DNA of 64,000 nt from Tillus elongatus (taxonomy: Eukaryota > Arthropoda > Insecta > Coleoptera > Cleridae). The notes under the pieces are model-generated. The model saw only the letters and a program-made list of their open reading frames with translations, ran no database searches and was not told the origin of the DNA. The stretch lies in contig OZ023266.1 of the NCBI GenBank assembly GCA_964006375.1, forward strand, positions 61,883,946 to 61,947,945. Reading direction: 5' to 3'. Positions 34,360-47,355 of this stretch are shown in pieces (within the stretch, counting starts at the first letter, position 1; every line of letters begins with the position of its first letter). The translations under genes and the position numbers were made by a program.

Positions 34360-37278
34360 CGACTTTAGTCTGAAGGACTTTCACACTCACTCAAAGGGGA
34401 ATATTCACTCATCTCAGGTATCTTAGATACCAAAGGGACTGAGCTCAGATGAAGCCCTTTCCAAGTTATCGGGCCCTGAACGACAACGCGACACATCCTT
34501 ATTATGGATGTTAATTGCACTTCTTGATATTAAATCCATACGTAAACATTTAATATACTTTATTATTTCACTAACTGAATAAACTATATGATACATTTAA
34601 CTATAACAATTACAACAGTACATGCGTACATAACAGATAACTGACCGAGCGTGGAGGACGTGTGTTCACTGTAGCGGTTGGTAGCGAGGAGAGAGAGAGA
34701 AATCGCCTGGTGTCTCTTATATGCCGTAGTTCTTGACAGCTGGCTGTCGCATAACGTAACGCAACGTTTAACTGTCAAGAGTATTTATGCAGAAACATCG
34801 AGTAGTGTTGACGAAAACCCTGCGGTCGGAACCGCCGCCACACTTATCTCCCAGGAATCTCCGAACGGTGTAAGCAGTTGCCAGTAGTACCGCCTTCTGC
34901 ATGACCTTATAAAGATGCTCTCCAAGGCCCAGTATCTTAATGTTCGCTCAAATGTTCTTAGGAACCACACCAGTTGACGACATGACTATTGGAATCACTC
35001 GAACACTATCTGCCCTCCACTGTTTTTTTTTTACTTGTATCTCGAGCTCTGTGTACTTAATGATTTTCTCGTTAACTTTATATCTAGATTATTAGTATTT
35101 GGAATGGCCACACCAATCAGCGTCACTTGGTTGCAGGACTTATCCACTATTATTATATCTGGCCTGTTGTGTGCAACTCGTTGATCTGTGAGCACGGTCC
35201 GATCCCAGTACAACCTGTATCCCGAGTTCTCTAGAACATACTTAAGAGTGTATCTACAGTAGGGCTACTGGCTAAGGTTTAAAAGTCCCAGTTTCAGAGC
35301 CAGTTCTTGATGAAGTATCTTGGAAACTGCGTCGTGCCTCTATTTATACTCCCTTGCAGCAAACGCTTGACATCCTCCTGTGACGCGCTGGATAGTCCCT
35401 GGTGACTGACACCCAAATCTACATTTGTCATCTTGGACCGAATTATCTCCAACTATATACTTCAGGTAATTTCTTGTTGGGATGACCTGATCTTGTATGG
35501 CCAGCAAAAACCCATCTGTCTCTGGAAACATCTGTCCGGGCATCAACCAGTAGTTCGACGCCAGTTTGTCGACATGTGACTGGGAGGTCTCATTCAGATG
35601 CCGCCCATGGAGAGGCTTCTGCATCCAAGATTGCAACTTGTCCTGATCAGTCCGATGGTGATTTGGTATTTCACTTTCTTTTAATTGTAGCGGTGTTGAA
35701 TCATCTGCCTCGCATATGGCACGGTGTAGTTCAGAAGTAAGCGCCCGCTGATGGAAGTATTTACGCAGGTTCACTATTTGCTGGTGCAACTGTTTACCAA
35801 TATCCAATATTCCCCTTCCACCGTGGCATCTATGTAGGGTTACTCGCTCGATAGCGCTACGGGAATGATGTTTTTGGATTTTGTTAAGATTGTTCGCACT
35901 TTCCGTTGTAGATTTTTGATGTCCTTTTTACTCCAGTTCACAATCCCAAATGAGTAGCTAAGTGTAGAACATGCATATGTATTTAGAGCTCTAGTCAGGT
36001 CCTTGCTGTTAAGATGTGATCGCACAACCTGCTTTACTAGTTTCGTAAACTTATTTGTCAGATCGTTCTTTATTACCGAGTGGTTTATTTTCCTCGCTTA
36101 CTGTATTCCCAGATACACTCCTCCACACCCATCGAGACAATGTGCTGGCCGTTCTGCATTTCATATACACCTGGTTGTATTTTCCCTCTGACTACGCATA
36201 AGGTGCGACATTTATCAAGCCCAAACTGCATGTCAATATCTCCGGAAAACCCTTCCACGATTTTAAGGAGTTGTTCCAGGTGGTTCTTTGTGGAGACCAT
36301 CAGCTTAAGATCACCCATATACAGCAAATGATTTAGCCTCATTTGCTCGCTGCCATTGCTTTTTATACTGAAACCATATCTGGTGGAGTTTAGGCGGTTT
36401 GATAGTGGGTTCAATGCGAGGCAGAACCACAATGGGCTTAGCGAGTCGCTTTGAAATATGCCTCTTCTGATTCGTATCGTGCTGGTTACGATGTTATCAC
36501 CCGTTTGTACCCGTAACTGAATCTTTGTTCTCCAGGTAGACATTGTGTGTTCAAGAAACCTCAGGATATATGTATCGATCTTATAGATCTTCAGCACACT
36601 TATAAGCCATTTGTGTGGAACTGAATAAAATGCCTTTTTGTAATCCACGTAGGCAGAAAAGAGATATCTTCGTCCATTGTAAGCTTGATTGCACACAACC
36701 GAATCAATTATTAGCTGTTCTTTGCATCCCATAGATCCTTTGGCACACCCTTTTTGCTGGCTCGCAATTATGTTGTTTCGTTCACAGTACGCATATATGC
36801 GTTTCTCAAGGCAGGATGTGATCAACTTATATAGGGTCGGAAGACAAGTTGTTGGTCGGTATCTGCTGGGGTCTGCAGAACAATGCTGGTCCTTTGGCAG
36901 AAGATACGTATCTCCTTGTGTGAAAAACAATGGGATCTTCTTTGGGTCAAGCATAACATCATTTATTAACACCGCCAATAGATGATATGTACACCCAAAT
37001 TTCTTCAGCCAAGAGTTTTGGACGCCATCAGGCCCGGGTGCCTTCTAATTATGAAGCTCTTTAATAACCTCGGAAACCTCATCTGTGGTAAACGACTCAT
37101 GATGCATTTGGTCATAACTCTGACAAGCTCGGTGTTCTTCGTTAACCCAGCTAGCGCAGGAGGCTGTTGTGGCCAGTTGACTTTGCCAGAACTCTTCAAT
37201 TTGTTCCTTTTTTGGAAAAGCACCAGTGGTTGCATTCCTAGCTGAATTAGGCTGACTGTAGAAAGTCCTTTCAGAACG
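34360..37278 (-). mobile_element. Dong/R4-type non-LTR retrotransposon inserted in a TAA array
   Basis: TAA-type repeats border it on both sides (34270-34359, 37279-37334). Members of the Dong/R4 lineage encode one ORF with a restriction-like endonuclease after the RT, and Bombyx Dong is known from TAA repeats. About 2.9 kb; the 5' part is missing. Confidence 0.8.
35031..37235 (-). pseudogene. Dong/R4-type ORF: reverse transcriptase, zinc knuckle, restriction-like endonuclease
   Basis: Frame 36085-36978 (297 aa) is the RT: YRPTTCLPTLYK, QKGCAKGSMGCKEQL, DYKKAFYSVPH (first Asp), SLSPLWFCLALNPLS. The catalytic YMDD is YMGD here (36307-36321) and the QGDSLSP box reads QSDSLSP, so the enzyme would be dead. 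Frames 35840-36025 and 35340-35807 continue the ORF (LHGRHLNE, AIQDQVIPTRNYLKYI, then CRFGC...GGC, a damaged zinc knuckle). Frame 35031-35213 has RPDIIIVD...., the PD-D core of the restriction-like endonuclease. Frame 37005-37235 is upstream sequence. Frame breaks lie between all parts. Confidence 0.85.

Positions 37279-37334
<56 letters not shown>
37279..37334. repeat. (TTA/TAA)n array at the 5' side of the LINE
   Basis: About 18 TTA units ending ATTCATC. Confidence 0.97.
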
Positions 37335-37335
<1 letters not shown>

Positions 37336-37704
37336 TCTTATTTTATAATTAACCTGGACTATTTCGCTAGTAAAATCACAACAAATTATTATTTGTCAAA
37401 ACTGACGCCATATGATCTTGTTTACCGAGAATGTTTTTAAAGCGCACTCTATTAAGATTGAAAACTAGTCCTCCCGACAGACGTTGTCCTCTGCAAATTT
37501 CAACATGTCTAACGACATTTTATGCACGTAGCAGAATAAAGCAGGGTAAAAAACACATTCAATTTTTCCGGAATTTTGCAATTTTCCGGGCCACTTTTCC
37601 AATTTTTCTTTCCCTAAAAACCTTACTCGGACTACTACGAATATTCTTAAAATAAAACTAGCCAGTGAGATCCAGCCGTTTTTAGGTGATGCGAACAGCA
37701 TTTA
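37335..37704. other. No gene recognised
   Basis: Moderately AT-rich. A - strand frame at 37465-37701 has no known motif. Confidence 0.4.
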
Positions 37705-38325
<621 letters not shown>

Positions 38326-39179
38326 ACTTTTTTATTTATATAGATGGGATTAACCAATACCAGCAAATCTCTAAGAAAGTTTTTCTAACTGTCAGTTTTA
38401 TCGGGATGCAACAAAATGACCTATTTTGATAATTTAATGATCTTCAATCGTGTATTGTTAGATTTGACACAAAAAAATAAAGCAAAAAAGTCATTATCTG
38501 TTGGTCAATGGCAGTTTTGGCCTTTAGATTTTAAGGTATCCACAGCAAATTCGCAATATAAATATTAAAGTGTATTATATATGAGTGAACCAAATTTAAA
38601 GAGAATCGATTCACGACAATAAAAGTTATCAACACAATTTGAAAAAGACCCTATAACTCTGTTAGTTTAGAGTTTTCAAAAAAATGCTATAGTAACCTGT
38701 GGCCCTAATTTTTTGAGTAGCATAACTCATTGAATTTTTTGCTCATCATTTGCTGATATCTTGTAATCAGAGGCAATAAAGTTTGCCATGTAAGAACAGT
38801 CTTTGTTAAGATGTTTGAATTACCTTGGCTGTTTTGTTGCTTGTGGGCTTAAAGTTTCTTGTTACGTATCGGAATTATTCACCTCTTAAGTCTAAAACTT
38901 TTCAGGGGTTTGGCAACAAATTCGTTTTATCCCAACTACAATACCTGCTAATTTAAACACAAGAAATGTCTTCGTTAAAAATTTTCTAGAAAAGAGTGAT
39001 ATTAGATTCATGGGTTAATCACATTACCAGTGCTAATTTTAAAACATTATACTTACATTTAAAGCAAAATGCAAACATTTGTTTATTTATTGAGTTACGT
39101 AATTTAAATACAAAAGATAAAACGCAAATAACAGTCGCTAAGATGTCGAAACATTATACTTCGGCCCTCACCTATATAA
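38326..39179. other. No gene recognised
   Basis: AT-rich with short open frames that lack motifs. A GTA run at 39181-39201 marks the start of the next relic. Confidence 0.4.
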
Positions 39180-40230
39180 TTAGTAGCAGTAGTAGTAGTA
39201 GCATAGCTGAAGAGGCAAGCGCCCAGTAAGTTCTTCCAACTTCGGTATCCAGAAAATCGTTTTTGCATCGGTCTCGTTAACAAACTTCCTCGACCTTAGA
39301 ATGAGGAAGATTACAGTATTTCGTGGAACGGAACTCACTTGATTCCTCTATAGAATCCTTGACTAGAATATTGCTTATCGATTATTCCCGAAATCCTCAC
39401 ATTCACGCAGGCAGTGAAAAGACATTCCTTCTGTCTTACCGCATTCCTGGTGTCTTCTAAAAATACAGTGGCCTGTTAGGATCTCAATAATATACCGGAA
39501 ACCAGTACGACTGCTAACAAAAAGCCCAGTCTAATTTCTAGCAAGCCACTTCACAAAGCCTTTCGTTCTTCTACAGCCATCGCCCGATCTTCAGCGTCTC
39601 TCGGTGGCCTCCTCAGTTCATCTGTTTGAGTCGTCGAAGATGACCTTTCCACTAGTGTCTATAGCAGGCTCCAGCCACAGAAGGCTGTCGAAAACAAACC
39701 TTGCACCAAACCACCAGTGTTGTGCAACCCACATAATCTCTTCCTCTTCCTTCTGCCCTTCTTCCCAAGTAAATTAGTGCACTCCTGAACCGGCATTGAT
39801 CTGATTCTACGTACGCAGGGTCACCTGATTGTCCAAACAAATGAATACGTAGTCTTTGGGGCTTGTCTTTACAATCTGTTAAATAGCTACAGGCAGGATG
39901 GCACATACCCCCGTTGAGAATGCCGTTGTATATGCGCTTAGAACGTAACTCCCGTGCACCTCCAGGGTGTCGATGTACATTCCCACCGCGGAGGAGTGCT
40001 TCTTTAAAAGTAATCAGTTAAACAAATCAGGCTGGCGGTCTGGAAGGTATCCTCATTTATCCCTGCTGGCATTCTAAGCATATATGCCCTAGTCCGTCTA
40101 ATATAGCCCACTCCATTTTGGCGTTTGATGTCGGAAATTGTAATTTCTTTTTCTATCTCCTTTATAAGTATGGGATAGGAACAATTAATTATTTTTACTA
40201 AATCAATTTTTTTCCACAAATTTTTTAAAC
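39180..40230 (-). pseudogene. LINE ORF2 relic (RNase H region to C-terminus)
   Basis: Frame 40004-40219 reads KEIEKEITISDIKRQNGVGYIRRTRAYMLRMP, clearly related to KEVDKKIPISTIKVRNAKDYIRLTRPYTLRIP at 51245-51493. Downstream (lower coordinates) RNase H-like pieces and a C-terminal CGKTEGMSFHCLRECE near 39430 (zinc-binding tail type) can be read with many frame changes. The active-site residues are largely lost. Confidence 0.65.
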
Positions 40231-40689
40231 GGTTAATTTACCGCCACACCCTCCTAACTACATATAGAACATCTCTTTCCCTTCAAGTATTCTTTGAGTT
40301 TTACAAAGAGTTTGTAATGGCTTCGCAAATAAGGTGTGTGTGTGTGCGTGTGTGACGTCAGATTGCACTGGATGTAGTATGGTTACCATTCGCACATTTT
40401 AAAAGCCTTTTCTTACAACTAGTATGTGAATTCAACAGTACATGTGCATTCTGTCATGGTGCATTGAAATTTGTCCCAACATATAGTTTTGGATAGTTTT
40501 TATTTTATTTTTTTATATACTAATATTAAAAGTGGTGCTTTTTATTCAAGAATCTTACTTAAGATCTAGATACTATTTAAGGGATTTAGACAGGGACACA
40601 TATTCTTCATGTCAATGGGGCCTATCATTGCAATTTTTCTTTTTGACATACAGGTGGGCCCCTAACGTCATGGGTATATATACAGGATA
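40231..40689. other. No gene; short (GT)n
   Basis: GTGTGTGTGTGCGTGTGTGACGTCA at about 40335-40360; otherwise AT-rich. Confidence 0.5.
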
Positions 40690-41431
40690 TACACAAATGA
40701 TAACTTAAAGCCTAGTTTTTTAATATTTTTAGTCTAAGTTTTTTAATTAACTTATATATAAGCAAATATATGTTTTTATTACTTTCCAGTTGTAGAAGTT
40801 GTTCCAAATTAAAGAGTTGCTCAACGTCTTTCAAGTTGTGTATTCTGTTTAAGAACTCATTTCTGCAATCCCATCCAATTGAGCACTAGTAAAACATGCT
40901 GTGCGCTTCTTTCTTCACCACATTCACAATATGGGTCATTTTTTAAGGTTGAGTTTGTGTAAATGGGTAGGTATCAAGGAGTGGTTAAATCTCCAACGAC
41001 ATATGCTAGTTACCAATCCTCTAGGATATCCAGCAAACCATAGCTGGCAAGGTAACTTTGTTGTCTGAAAAATAGAGTTTTTATGTCTGTCCATGAACAG
41101 GGATATTCTAAAAGGTTTTCACAATTTGAAGCTTTAGCCATTCTGTCAACAGTTTCGTTATTTGTAATCCCACAATGAGCTTATATCCATGCAAATTTAA
41201 CATCGATCGCCATATCTTGTAACTCTATTAAAATGTAGATAATCTGAATTATTAAATAATTGTTTTTATAATTGTAGTAAAAGTACTTAAGTGAATCCGC
41301 ACAGCTTTTGCTGCCAATAAAAATTAGAATATTTTCAATTCCAAGATTTTTTGTATATTTTAGGGCTTCTATTAGAGCTTCTATTATCTCTGCTGAAAAA
41401 ATACTCATCTTACAATGTAAACGGTATTTAA
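40690..41431 (-). pseudogene. LINE RNase H relic, downstream half (split by piggyBac)
   Basis: Frame 41181-41408 reads MSIFSAEIIEALIEALKYTKN then ILIFIGSKSCADSLK: the RNase H Glu is kept, the Asp of TDS is replaced (IGS). Further down FAWI.AHCGI and NETVDRMAK match the HSG..GNE.AD region, with a stop in the first. A C-terminal tail is readable to about 40700. The upstream half lies at 44105-44440. Confidence 0.8.
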
Positions 41432-44104
41432 CCCGTTAGCGCCCGGCGTCCTATTTATAGGACAATGCATTCTTGAATTTATTACCGGCACTTACCGATA
41501 CATGATGAATACCGGCTATTCCCCGACTAAGAATAGATACGCAACAGCCTGCCAAGCTTGCATTAGTTTGCCCGCATTAGTTATTACAGCTCGGCTCTTG
41601 CTGCCTGAACATTATCGTTTTTTTTTGTCACTGTGCACCGTGTGTTTACTTCGGTGAATTTGTAGATAATATACGAGGTAAGTAACTTTTTATTGTGACT
41701 TTGTCAAGGCATTAGGTCAAGTTTACTATGGAAAATATAAATTCTATTTGTTTGTGACTTGATTTTTGTGTGTAGGCCTGGAAATCCTGGTGTCATATAA
41801 ATATGACGCTGGGCGTTTCAGGGAATATTTGACCATCTTAGCCATTATCTCATAATATATGAATTTTATTTCAGGTTTCATTCTAAATCAACAAAAATGA
41901 GAAGGGTATTCAAAACCATGGAGGAAGCCTGGGAGTATGCGCTTTCAGCGGAATGTGAAGCAGAAATGTTAGCTCTACCACCTGAAGTCGATGAATTGAC
42001 CGATGAGGAAGAATTTGATGATGGAGATCTTGGCATACCTATGGTCACTGACATACCAGGAAATATAGAGGTAGATATCAACAGTGATGAAGAAGACCCA
42101 GATGGAAAAAGTGACACAATAGAAAAAGACAATGATGATGAAGACAGCTTGCCATTAGCATCATTGGTAACCAAAAGTCAAGCTTCAACTTCAGCTAGAA
42201 GCCGGCCGTCATGTCCTTTCACAAATAGCCCTTCCACTTCAGCAGATTGCCACCTGCCTGCAAAGAAAAGAAGACTTGCCAAACCAACTCTCACAGCAGA
42301 CTGGAAAAGAATTTCTTCAGAGTATAGATTTGATCCAATACAAGACATCCCAAGTCAAAAGCTCCATGAACTGAAACTAGTTTTACAAGAAGCAACTCAT
42401 GTTGGTATTTTTGAACAATTTTTCGATGAAAATGTTTATAATATGATCGTGGAAGAAACCCTGAGGTATGCCAGTTAAAAAATAAGCACTCATTTAGTAT
42501 ATCTATAGATGAGATCAAAAATTTTCTGGGATTTCTAATATTTTCTGGTTATCACACTTTACCAAGTAAAAAGGACTACTAGTCCTTGAGTGAGGATTTA
42601 GAAATACCTTTGGTTCGTAATGCTATGAGTCGCAATGCATATTTAGAAATTAAATCCCTAATTCACTTTCAAGACAATACCAAACCGATGAAAATAAACA
42701 CGATAAATCTTTCAAAATAGGACCTCTTATTCAAATGGTAAACTCAAATTTTTCTAAATGGGGAGTGTTTCAGTCAAATCTATCCATTGATGAAATGATT
42801 GTTCGATACTATGGACACCACCCACTGAAGCAGTTTATAAGGGCAAAACCTATCAGATTTGGCTATAAATTATGGGCTATGTGTGGAAACGATGGCTACT
42901 GTTTCAATTTCTCCCTATACTGCGGCAAAGACCAAGCAGAAATATCGATGGACTCGCTTGGAACCAGAGTAGTTACCAAAATGTTGTCTGTGGTTGAAGA
43001 CCCTAAAAGTTATTACATTTATTTTGATAACTTTTTCACTAGCTATACATTATTGTGTAGACTAAAATACCTAGGTTTTCGAGCGACGGGGACCATTAGG
43101 GAAAATAGGACGCAAAAATGTCCACTAAAGTCGACTAAAGAACTTGAAAAAAACGGCCGTGGTTCATATGATTATCAGTTCGATCAAAAAATAAAATCTT
43201 TGCCGTAAAGTGGAATGATAATAAGTGTGTAACACTTGCCACAAATTTCTATGCAATTGAACCAATAGCGTTTGCTCCTCGGTGGAGCAAAGAAAAAAAA
43301 GAGCGAGTTGGTCTTCCCCAGCCAAGACTAATTTACAATTATAACCATTATATGGGCGGTGTAGACCAGCACGATTGGCTGTTGGAAAAACACAATATTT
43401 CAGTGAGGGGAAAAAAGTGGTATTGGTCCCTAGTGACACGCATTATTGATATGGCCGTGATGAATGCTTTTCTTTTATATCGAAAAATTCATGGCAAGAA
43501 ATCAATTTCCATAAAGGAATTTAGGAGATCAATTGCAGTTGAATACCTAAAAATTGGGCATTGTAAACGTGTTCTAAAAGGTAGACCCCTAAGTTTCCCT
43601 TCAACTTCCAGGTCAAAGGTTTCTGATGGTGTCAGGTATGATGAAAGAGGACATTTTCTGGAAAAACGTGAAAAACAACGGCGCTGTCAGTATGCAAACT
43701 GCTCGGGTAAGCCGACTACTTTCTGCAGCAAGTGCAACGTTATTTTATGCACTCAATGTTTCCATAAATACCACCTCAAGCCATGAGTAATTTATTTTAT
43801 ACATCTTGTTTATTCGTTATTTGATCATTTATACTATGCTGCCTTATTTTTTCTCTGTAGAATCGACCTATGTTGTAGTTTTTGAAAAATAAATATTTTA
43901 ATCATCTTTCAAATTTTACTTTCATTCCTCAAAACTATTCATATCCTCCCAGTGTCCTATTTATAGGACAGCTTTTTTGAAAAAAACTAAATCTTTTTGA
44001 TCATTTTGATCACTCTTACTGACTTTAGGTGCAATATAGCAGCAACATATTAAAATTTTATAGAATTTTGACGAAAAAAAAAGAAGAATTTGGGCGTTAA
44101 TGGG
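41432..44104 (+). mobile_element. Decayed piggyBac-type transposon
   Basis: Ends CCCGTTAGCGCCC (41432) and mirrored GGGCGTTAATGGG (44104), 13-bp inverted repeats with two mismatches, flanked by TTAA (41428-41431 and 44105-44108). The palindrome GTCCTATTTATAGGAC sits near both ends (41449-41464 and about 43953-43968). The target is a LINE RNase H gene on the other strand, whose frame is restored if one TTAA and the element are removed. Confidence 0.95.
41897..43786 (+). pseudogene. piggyBac transposase, broken
   Basis: Frame 41897-42478 is the acidic N-terminal region (ELTDEEEFDD) and start of the core. A frameshift near 42455 leads to a frame with SISIDEIKNFLGFLIFSGYHTLPS and a TAG in place of a Trp codon at about 42580. 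Frame 42735-43208 holds LSIDEMIVRYYG (catalytic Asp) and YIYFDNFFTS (catalytic Asp). After another shift near 43190, frame 43352-43786 holds MGGVDQHDWLLEKHN (third Asp) and a C-terminal Cys/His-rich finger (CQYANCSGKP..FCSKCNVILCTQCFHKYH). All catalytic residues are kept, but three disablements prevent a full protein. The C-terminal finger normally binds the ends. Confidence 0.92.
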
Positions 44105-44440
44105 TTAAAATGTTTATTCAATTGAGGATCGTAAACAGCACAGGCAGTTCCTTCGTTTAATTTAGAAGCATCTGGAAACAACTTGTAGGATGTCTTATGA
44201 AACTCCTTTATATCACTATTAAACATGGCCGCTGTAATGTTTGGAAGAACAGATGGAAAAAGTTCGCAAATAAAGTAAATGTCCTAATAGCTGTCAGCGC
44301 TGTTGATGCCATGCATTGTAGTAACTGACCTGTTGATTGACGCAAAAAAGTACTGACCCAATTTTCACGTCGTGTTTTAGTAGCTTCATGTAACGTAATT
44401 ATTTAATTGGCATAACAGATCATTAATGTTGAGCTTTTTT
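44105..44440 (-). pseudogene. LINE RNase H relic, upstream half
   Basis: On the - strand PDASKLNEGTACAVYDP (start of RNase H, where TDGSK is usual) runs into the TTAA site. Upstream sequence readable as ICELFPSVLPNITAAM continues to about 44440. It joins in frame with 41431 downward across the piggyBac. Confidence 0.8.
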
Positions 44441-45056
44441 TTTAAATAACTAACCAAAATAATATCTGAAACACCCCAGAAAGCAGTGAGCATCACCTAT
44501 TCTACAAACGACTAAACCCTTAACATTTAAGGGGAAGGGGAGATACTGTGTTTGCACTCCATCGCTGGTATTTGTTTTCAGGATAATGGTGGTGGGCGCA
44601 AAATTCATCAACCGATATAAAAGGGTCAATAAAGCAATTCTCATCTACTCTAGACCCGTTTTATAACCTCCGACAAATCAAATAACTACTTTTTTGTTCG
44701 TCGTTTATTAAAGTTTCTGACCCCCATCTTACAAAAAATTATTTTACATCAATTTGTTTTGACAGGATGTTATGTACTGTGAGGGGAGTCAAGCTATCTG
44801 CCTGATGCCAATGTAGCACACGATCATGAAGTTTTTTTTTACATTTTTAAGAGTTCAAATATTGAAAAAAATTTAACGGCTTAGTTAAGAATTTTTAAGT
44901 AAATTAAAATAATTTCGATTTTAGGAGCCAATTATCTCTGCAGGAATATATACTATTTTAATATTACGTCACTGTACAGTGTAGTTATTGAAACATATGA
45001 CGTATACGTTCTTTTCTCAGTTTAATACGGCCATACTGTTAAAGACTTAAGTCAAG

Positions 45057-45124
<68 letters not shown>

Positions 45125-46689
45125 TATGTTCCACTTTACTGAGCTCTAAATGTTAGTAAATAAGTACTGGAGTTAATTACGTTAAAATTCGGTTTTATTC
45201 AAAGTATTAGGTAAATCAATATGGAATTAATTACGATAACGTTACCATATGTTTTGAATATTAAGTGAACAACTCGAAATTTACTTGAAACTTGGCTTTC
45301 AACACTAACTACATAAAGAGACAGCACTAGCGCAATAGCATCTCCACAGCGACGTCTTACATGTAGAAAAAACAAATCTAAAGGTTTACATACCAAAGAG
45401 TGATATTTAGATAATTTTCTCTCTCATAATAACTACATAATCAACCCCACGTGAGAAATCATCCCTCTAGAGTCCCCTGATGTGAAGATATACGACCAAC
45501 AGAGGTATTTTGGTAGTTTATCAGGTACAAAGAGCTCACCTGATGTTGACATTCATAGGGTAGATATTTTAAATAAATATCAGGATCAGGATCTACCCAA
45601 TTGAATGTATGTGATATACGGACTTTAACACTGGTCTTAGGAAACGTTTTCAAACGTGATTTGCGAAGATAACTAAACAAAAGGAACATACAACCTATAC
45701 AAGACCACAACGGATGGGCTTTATCACAGTGTCTATTGGCCAAATAAAAACGACATATCCTGGTGTCAAAAGAAAATTACCATTCTTGACAACCTTGCAA
45801 TAAGCCATTTATCAATTATAATACAAAATTTTAAAAAAATGTAAGAAAATTCGCCAATAAGGTAAATAAAAAATTATGCATTTTGATCTAAATACAGAGG
45901 TAGCTACTTTTTATGTGGCTTTACAGAGAACATTATTTTGCCTGACGATGTAGTAAAAAGCAAACAAAGGTTGCAATGAAGAGTGCACTTCTGAAGCTAC
46001 AGAAAAATGATCTATGCCTGTGTTAAGTGTGGAATGTGTTCTCCAAATACAGAAAAAAACAATCTGATCTGCTATGAAAATTGAATTAAAGTCCTAAAAG
46101 TTCCCATAAGTGCATTTTGTCAACAAGAATTTGCTAAAAGATTATGGGAATTACATAATTTGATCAGATAATGGTAAAATTGCAAAATAGAATTAAAGAC
46201 ACAAAAAAATATTTAAAAAATCCGGTCAGCACTAGGATTGGAACCCCCTTTCTATTATCATATAGCTCATAAATTGACCTCGTACCGACGCAGGGCTAGC
46301 TATCCGATAACCATATACGATCGTATCTGTGGCTTCTGTTCTTTGTAGCATGCAAGGTCTATTTCAAATGCATAGTTTACACATATAATAATCAAATATA
46401 GCAGAATAACAGTTAAAACACAAGTTTAGGGCCCTGTTAAAACATTTCATGCAATATTTATCACACACGAAGCACATAAGTTCCAGAACATTTGCTTGAA
46501 AATCACCAATTTTAACGTCTCAAATTGCGACTTTGACATTTTCAGAAAGAAACTTATAGAATTTGCAAATATTTTTCTCGTATTTCGTGACCTTCTTGCG
46601 ACAAAAAAGTGAATCTTTGTAATATTTATTAGATTTTGTTTAACACACAAATATTTTGGTCGTCTTGAGCGGCACCAACATTTTTGTTG
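44441..46689. other. Long stretch without recognised genes
   Basis: (TA)n at 45057-45120. At about 46225-46300 the - strand has GGATAGCTAGCCCTGCG and GGTTCCAATCC, a weak tRNA-like A/B-box pair. The open frame 45459-45743 (-) has no recognisable motif. Otherwise AT-rich. It may be intron of the gene whose exon lies at 47879. Confidence 0.45.
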
Positions 46690-46885
46690 CTATTATAACT
46701 TTTTTCTTTTAAGATAGAGATCTAAATTTTGGTATATCGTATACTTTTAATAATAGAAACCTGCGAATCTATGTTATTTTCGGAGATACAACAATTTTTC
46801 AAAAGAAAACCCAAAATTATCCCGGAAAAGTCGGTCCGATTTTCCTGGCTAACGAACTTTTAAAAGCTATTTACAAAGGCAAGGT
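46690..46885 (-). repeat. Composite repeat fragment, reversed
   Basis: Landmarks ATTTTCCTGGCTAACGAACTT, TCCCGGAAAAGTCGG and CTATTTACAAAGGCAAG are the complement of the family's right part. It ends at (TA)n 46890-46961. Confidence 0.8.
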
Positions 46886-46888
46886 ACG

Positions 46889-46889
<1 letters not shown>

Positions 46890-46961
<72 letters not shown>
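46890..46961. repeat. (TA)n array
   Basis: About 35 TA units. Confidence 0.97.
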
Positions 46962-46964
<3 letters not shown>

Positions 46965-47101
46965 ATATGAATATGGAAACGTCTCCAATTTAGGTTTTGG
47001 GATACTGGTTCACTAAGCCAGAAAGCAGTGCCGACAATGACTTCACTCAAGTTAAAATATTTATTTCTGAACGTCACAACGTCTGGGTTAGACATATTTC
47101 C

Positions 47102-47355
47102 AAGGTAAAAAGAACAGAACAAGGCTATGCTCCAGACTGAATTTTTATTAAGTGAAAGCCCTACGCGTTTCGGCCTATATATCTGGCCATCATCACGGGC
47201 TTCGTTCTGTTTTTTATATAACAGTCCAGTTCCTGTTATATAAAAAACAGAACGAAGCCCCTGATGATGGCCAGATTTATGGGCCGAAACGCGTAGGGCT
47301 TTTACTTAATAAAAATTCAGTCTGGAGCATAGCCTTGTTCTGTTCTTTTTACCTT
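47102..47355. mobile_element. Foldback unit carrying hammerhead-like Penelope-type motifs (B)
   Basis: Arms 47102-47224 and 47233-47355 are inverted copies of 123 bp (constant sum 94457) with an 8-bp spacer. Each arm runs from TATATAAAAAACAGAACGAAG through the ribozyme-like core to ACTTAATAAAAATTCAGTC and GTTCTTTTTACCTT. No protein-coding gene. Same architecture as 22551-22836 but with different sequence. Confidence 0.8.
47254..47302 (+). ncRNA. Hammerhead-ribozyme-like motif (better copy)
   Basis: Stem I GAAGCCC / GGGCTTT, core CTGATGA (47261-47267), stem II GGCC / GGCC around a 9-nt loop, then GAAAC (47286-47290) and GCGTA (47291-47295) as a two-base-pair stem III ending in the cleavage-site type UA. 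One extra T sits between CTGATGA and stem II, which may impair catalysis. The mirrored copy at about 47155-47203 has C3 changed to G. Short stem III is known from Penelope-like retroelement ribozymes. Confidence 0.55.

Noticed and set aside
34268..34373. Leucine-run protein (LLLLLL)
   Set aside because: Translation of the ATT microsatellite.
45459..45743. 94-aa - strand frame as a host exon
   Set aside because: No splice-site or family support; composition like chance frames nearby.
46225..46300. SINE on the - strand
   Set aside because: Only weak A/B-box-like motifs, no tail or target duplication; mentioned but not called.
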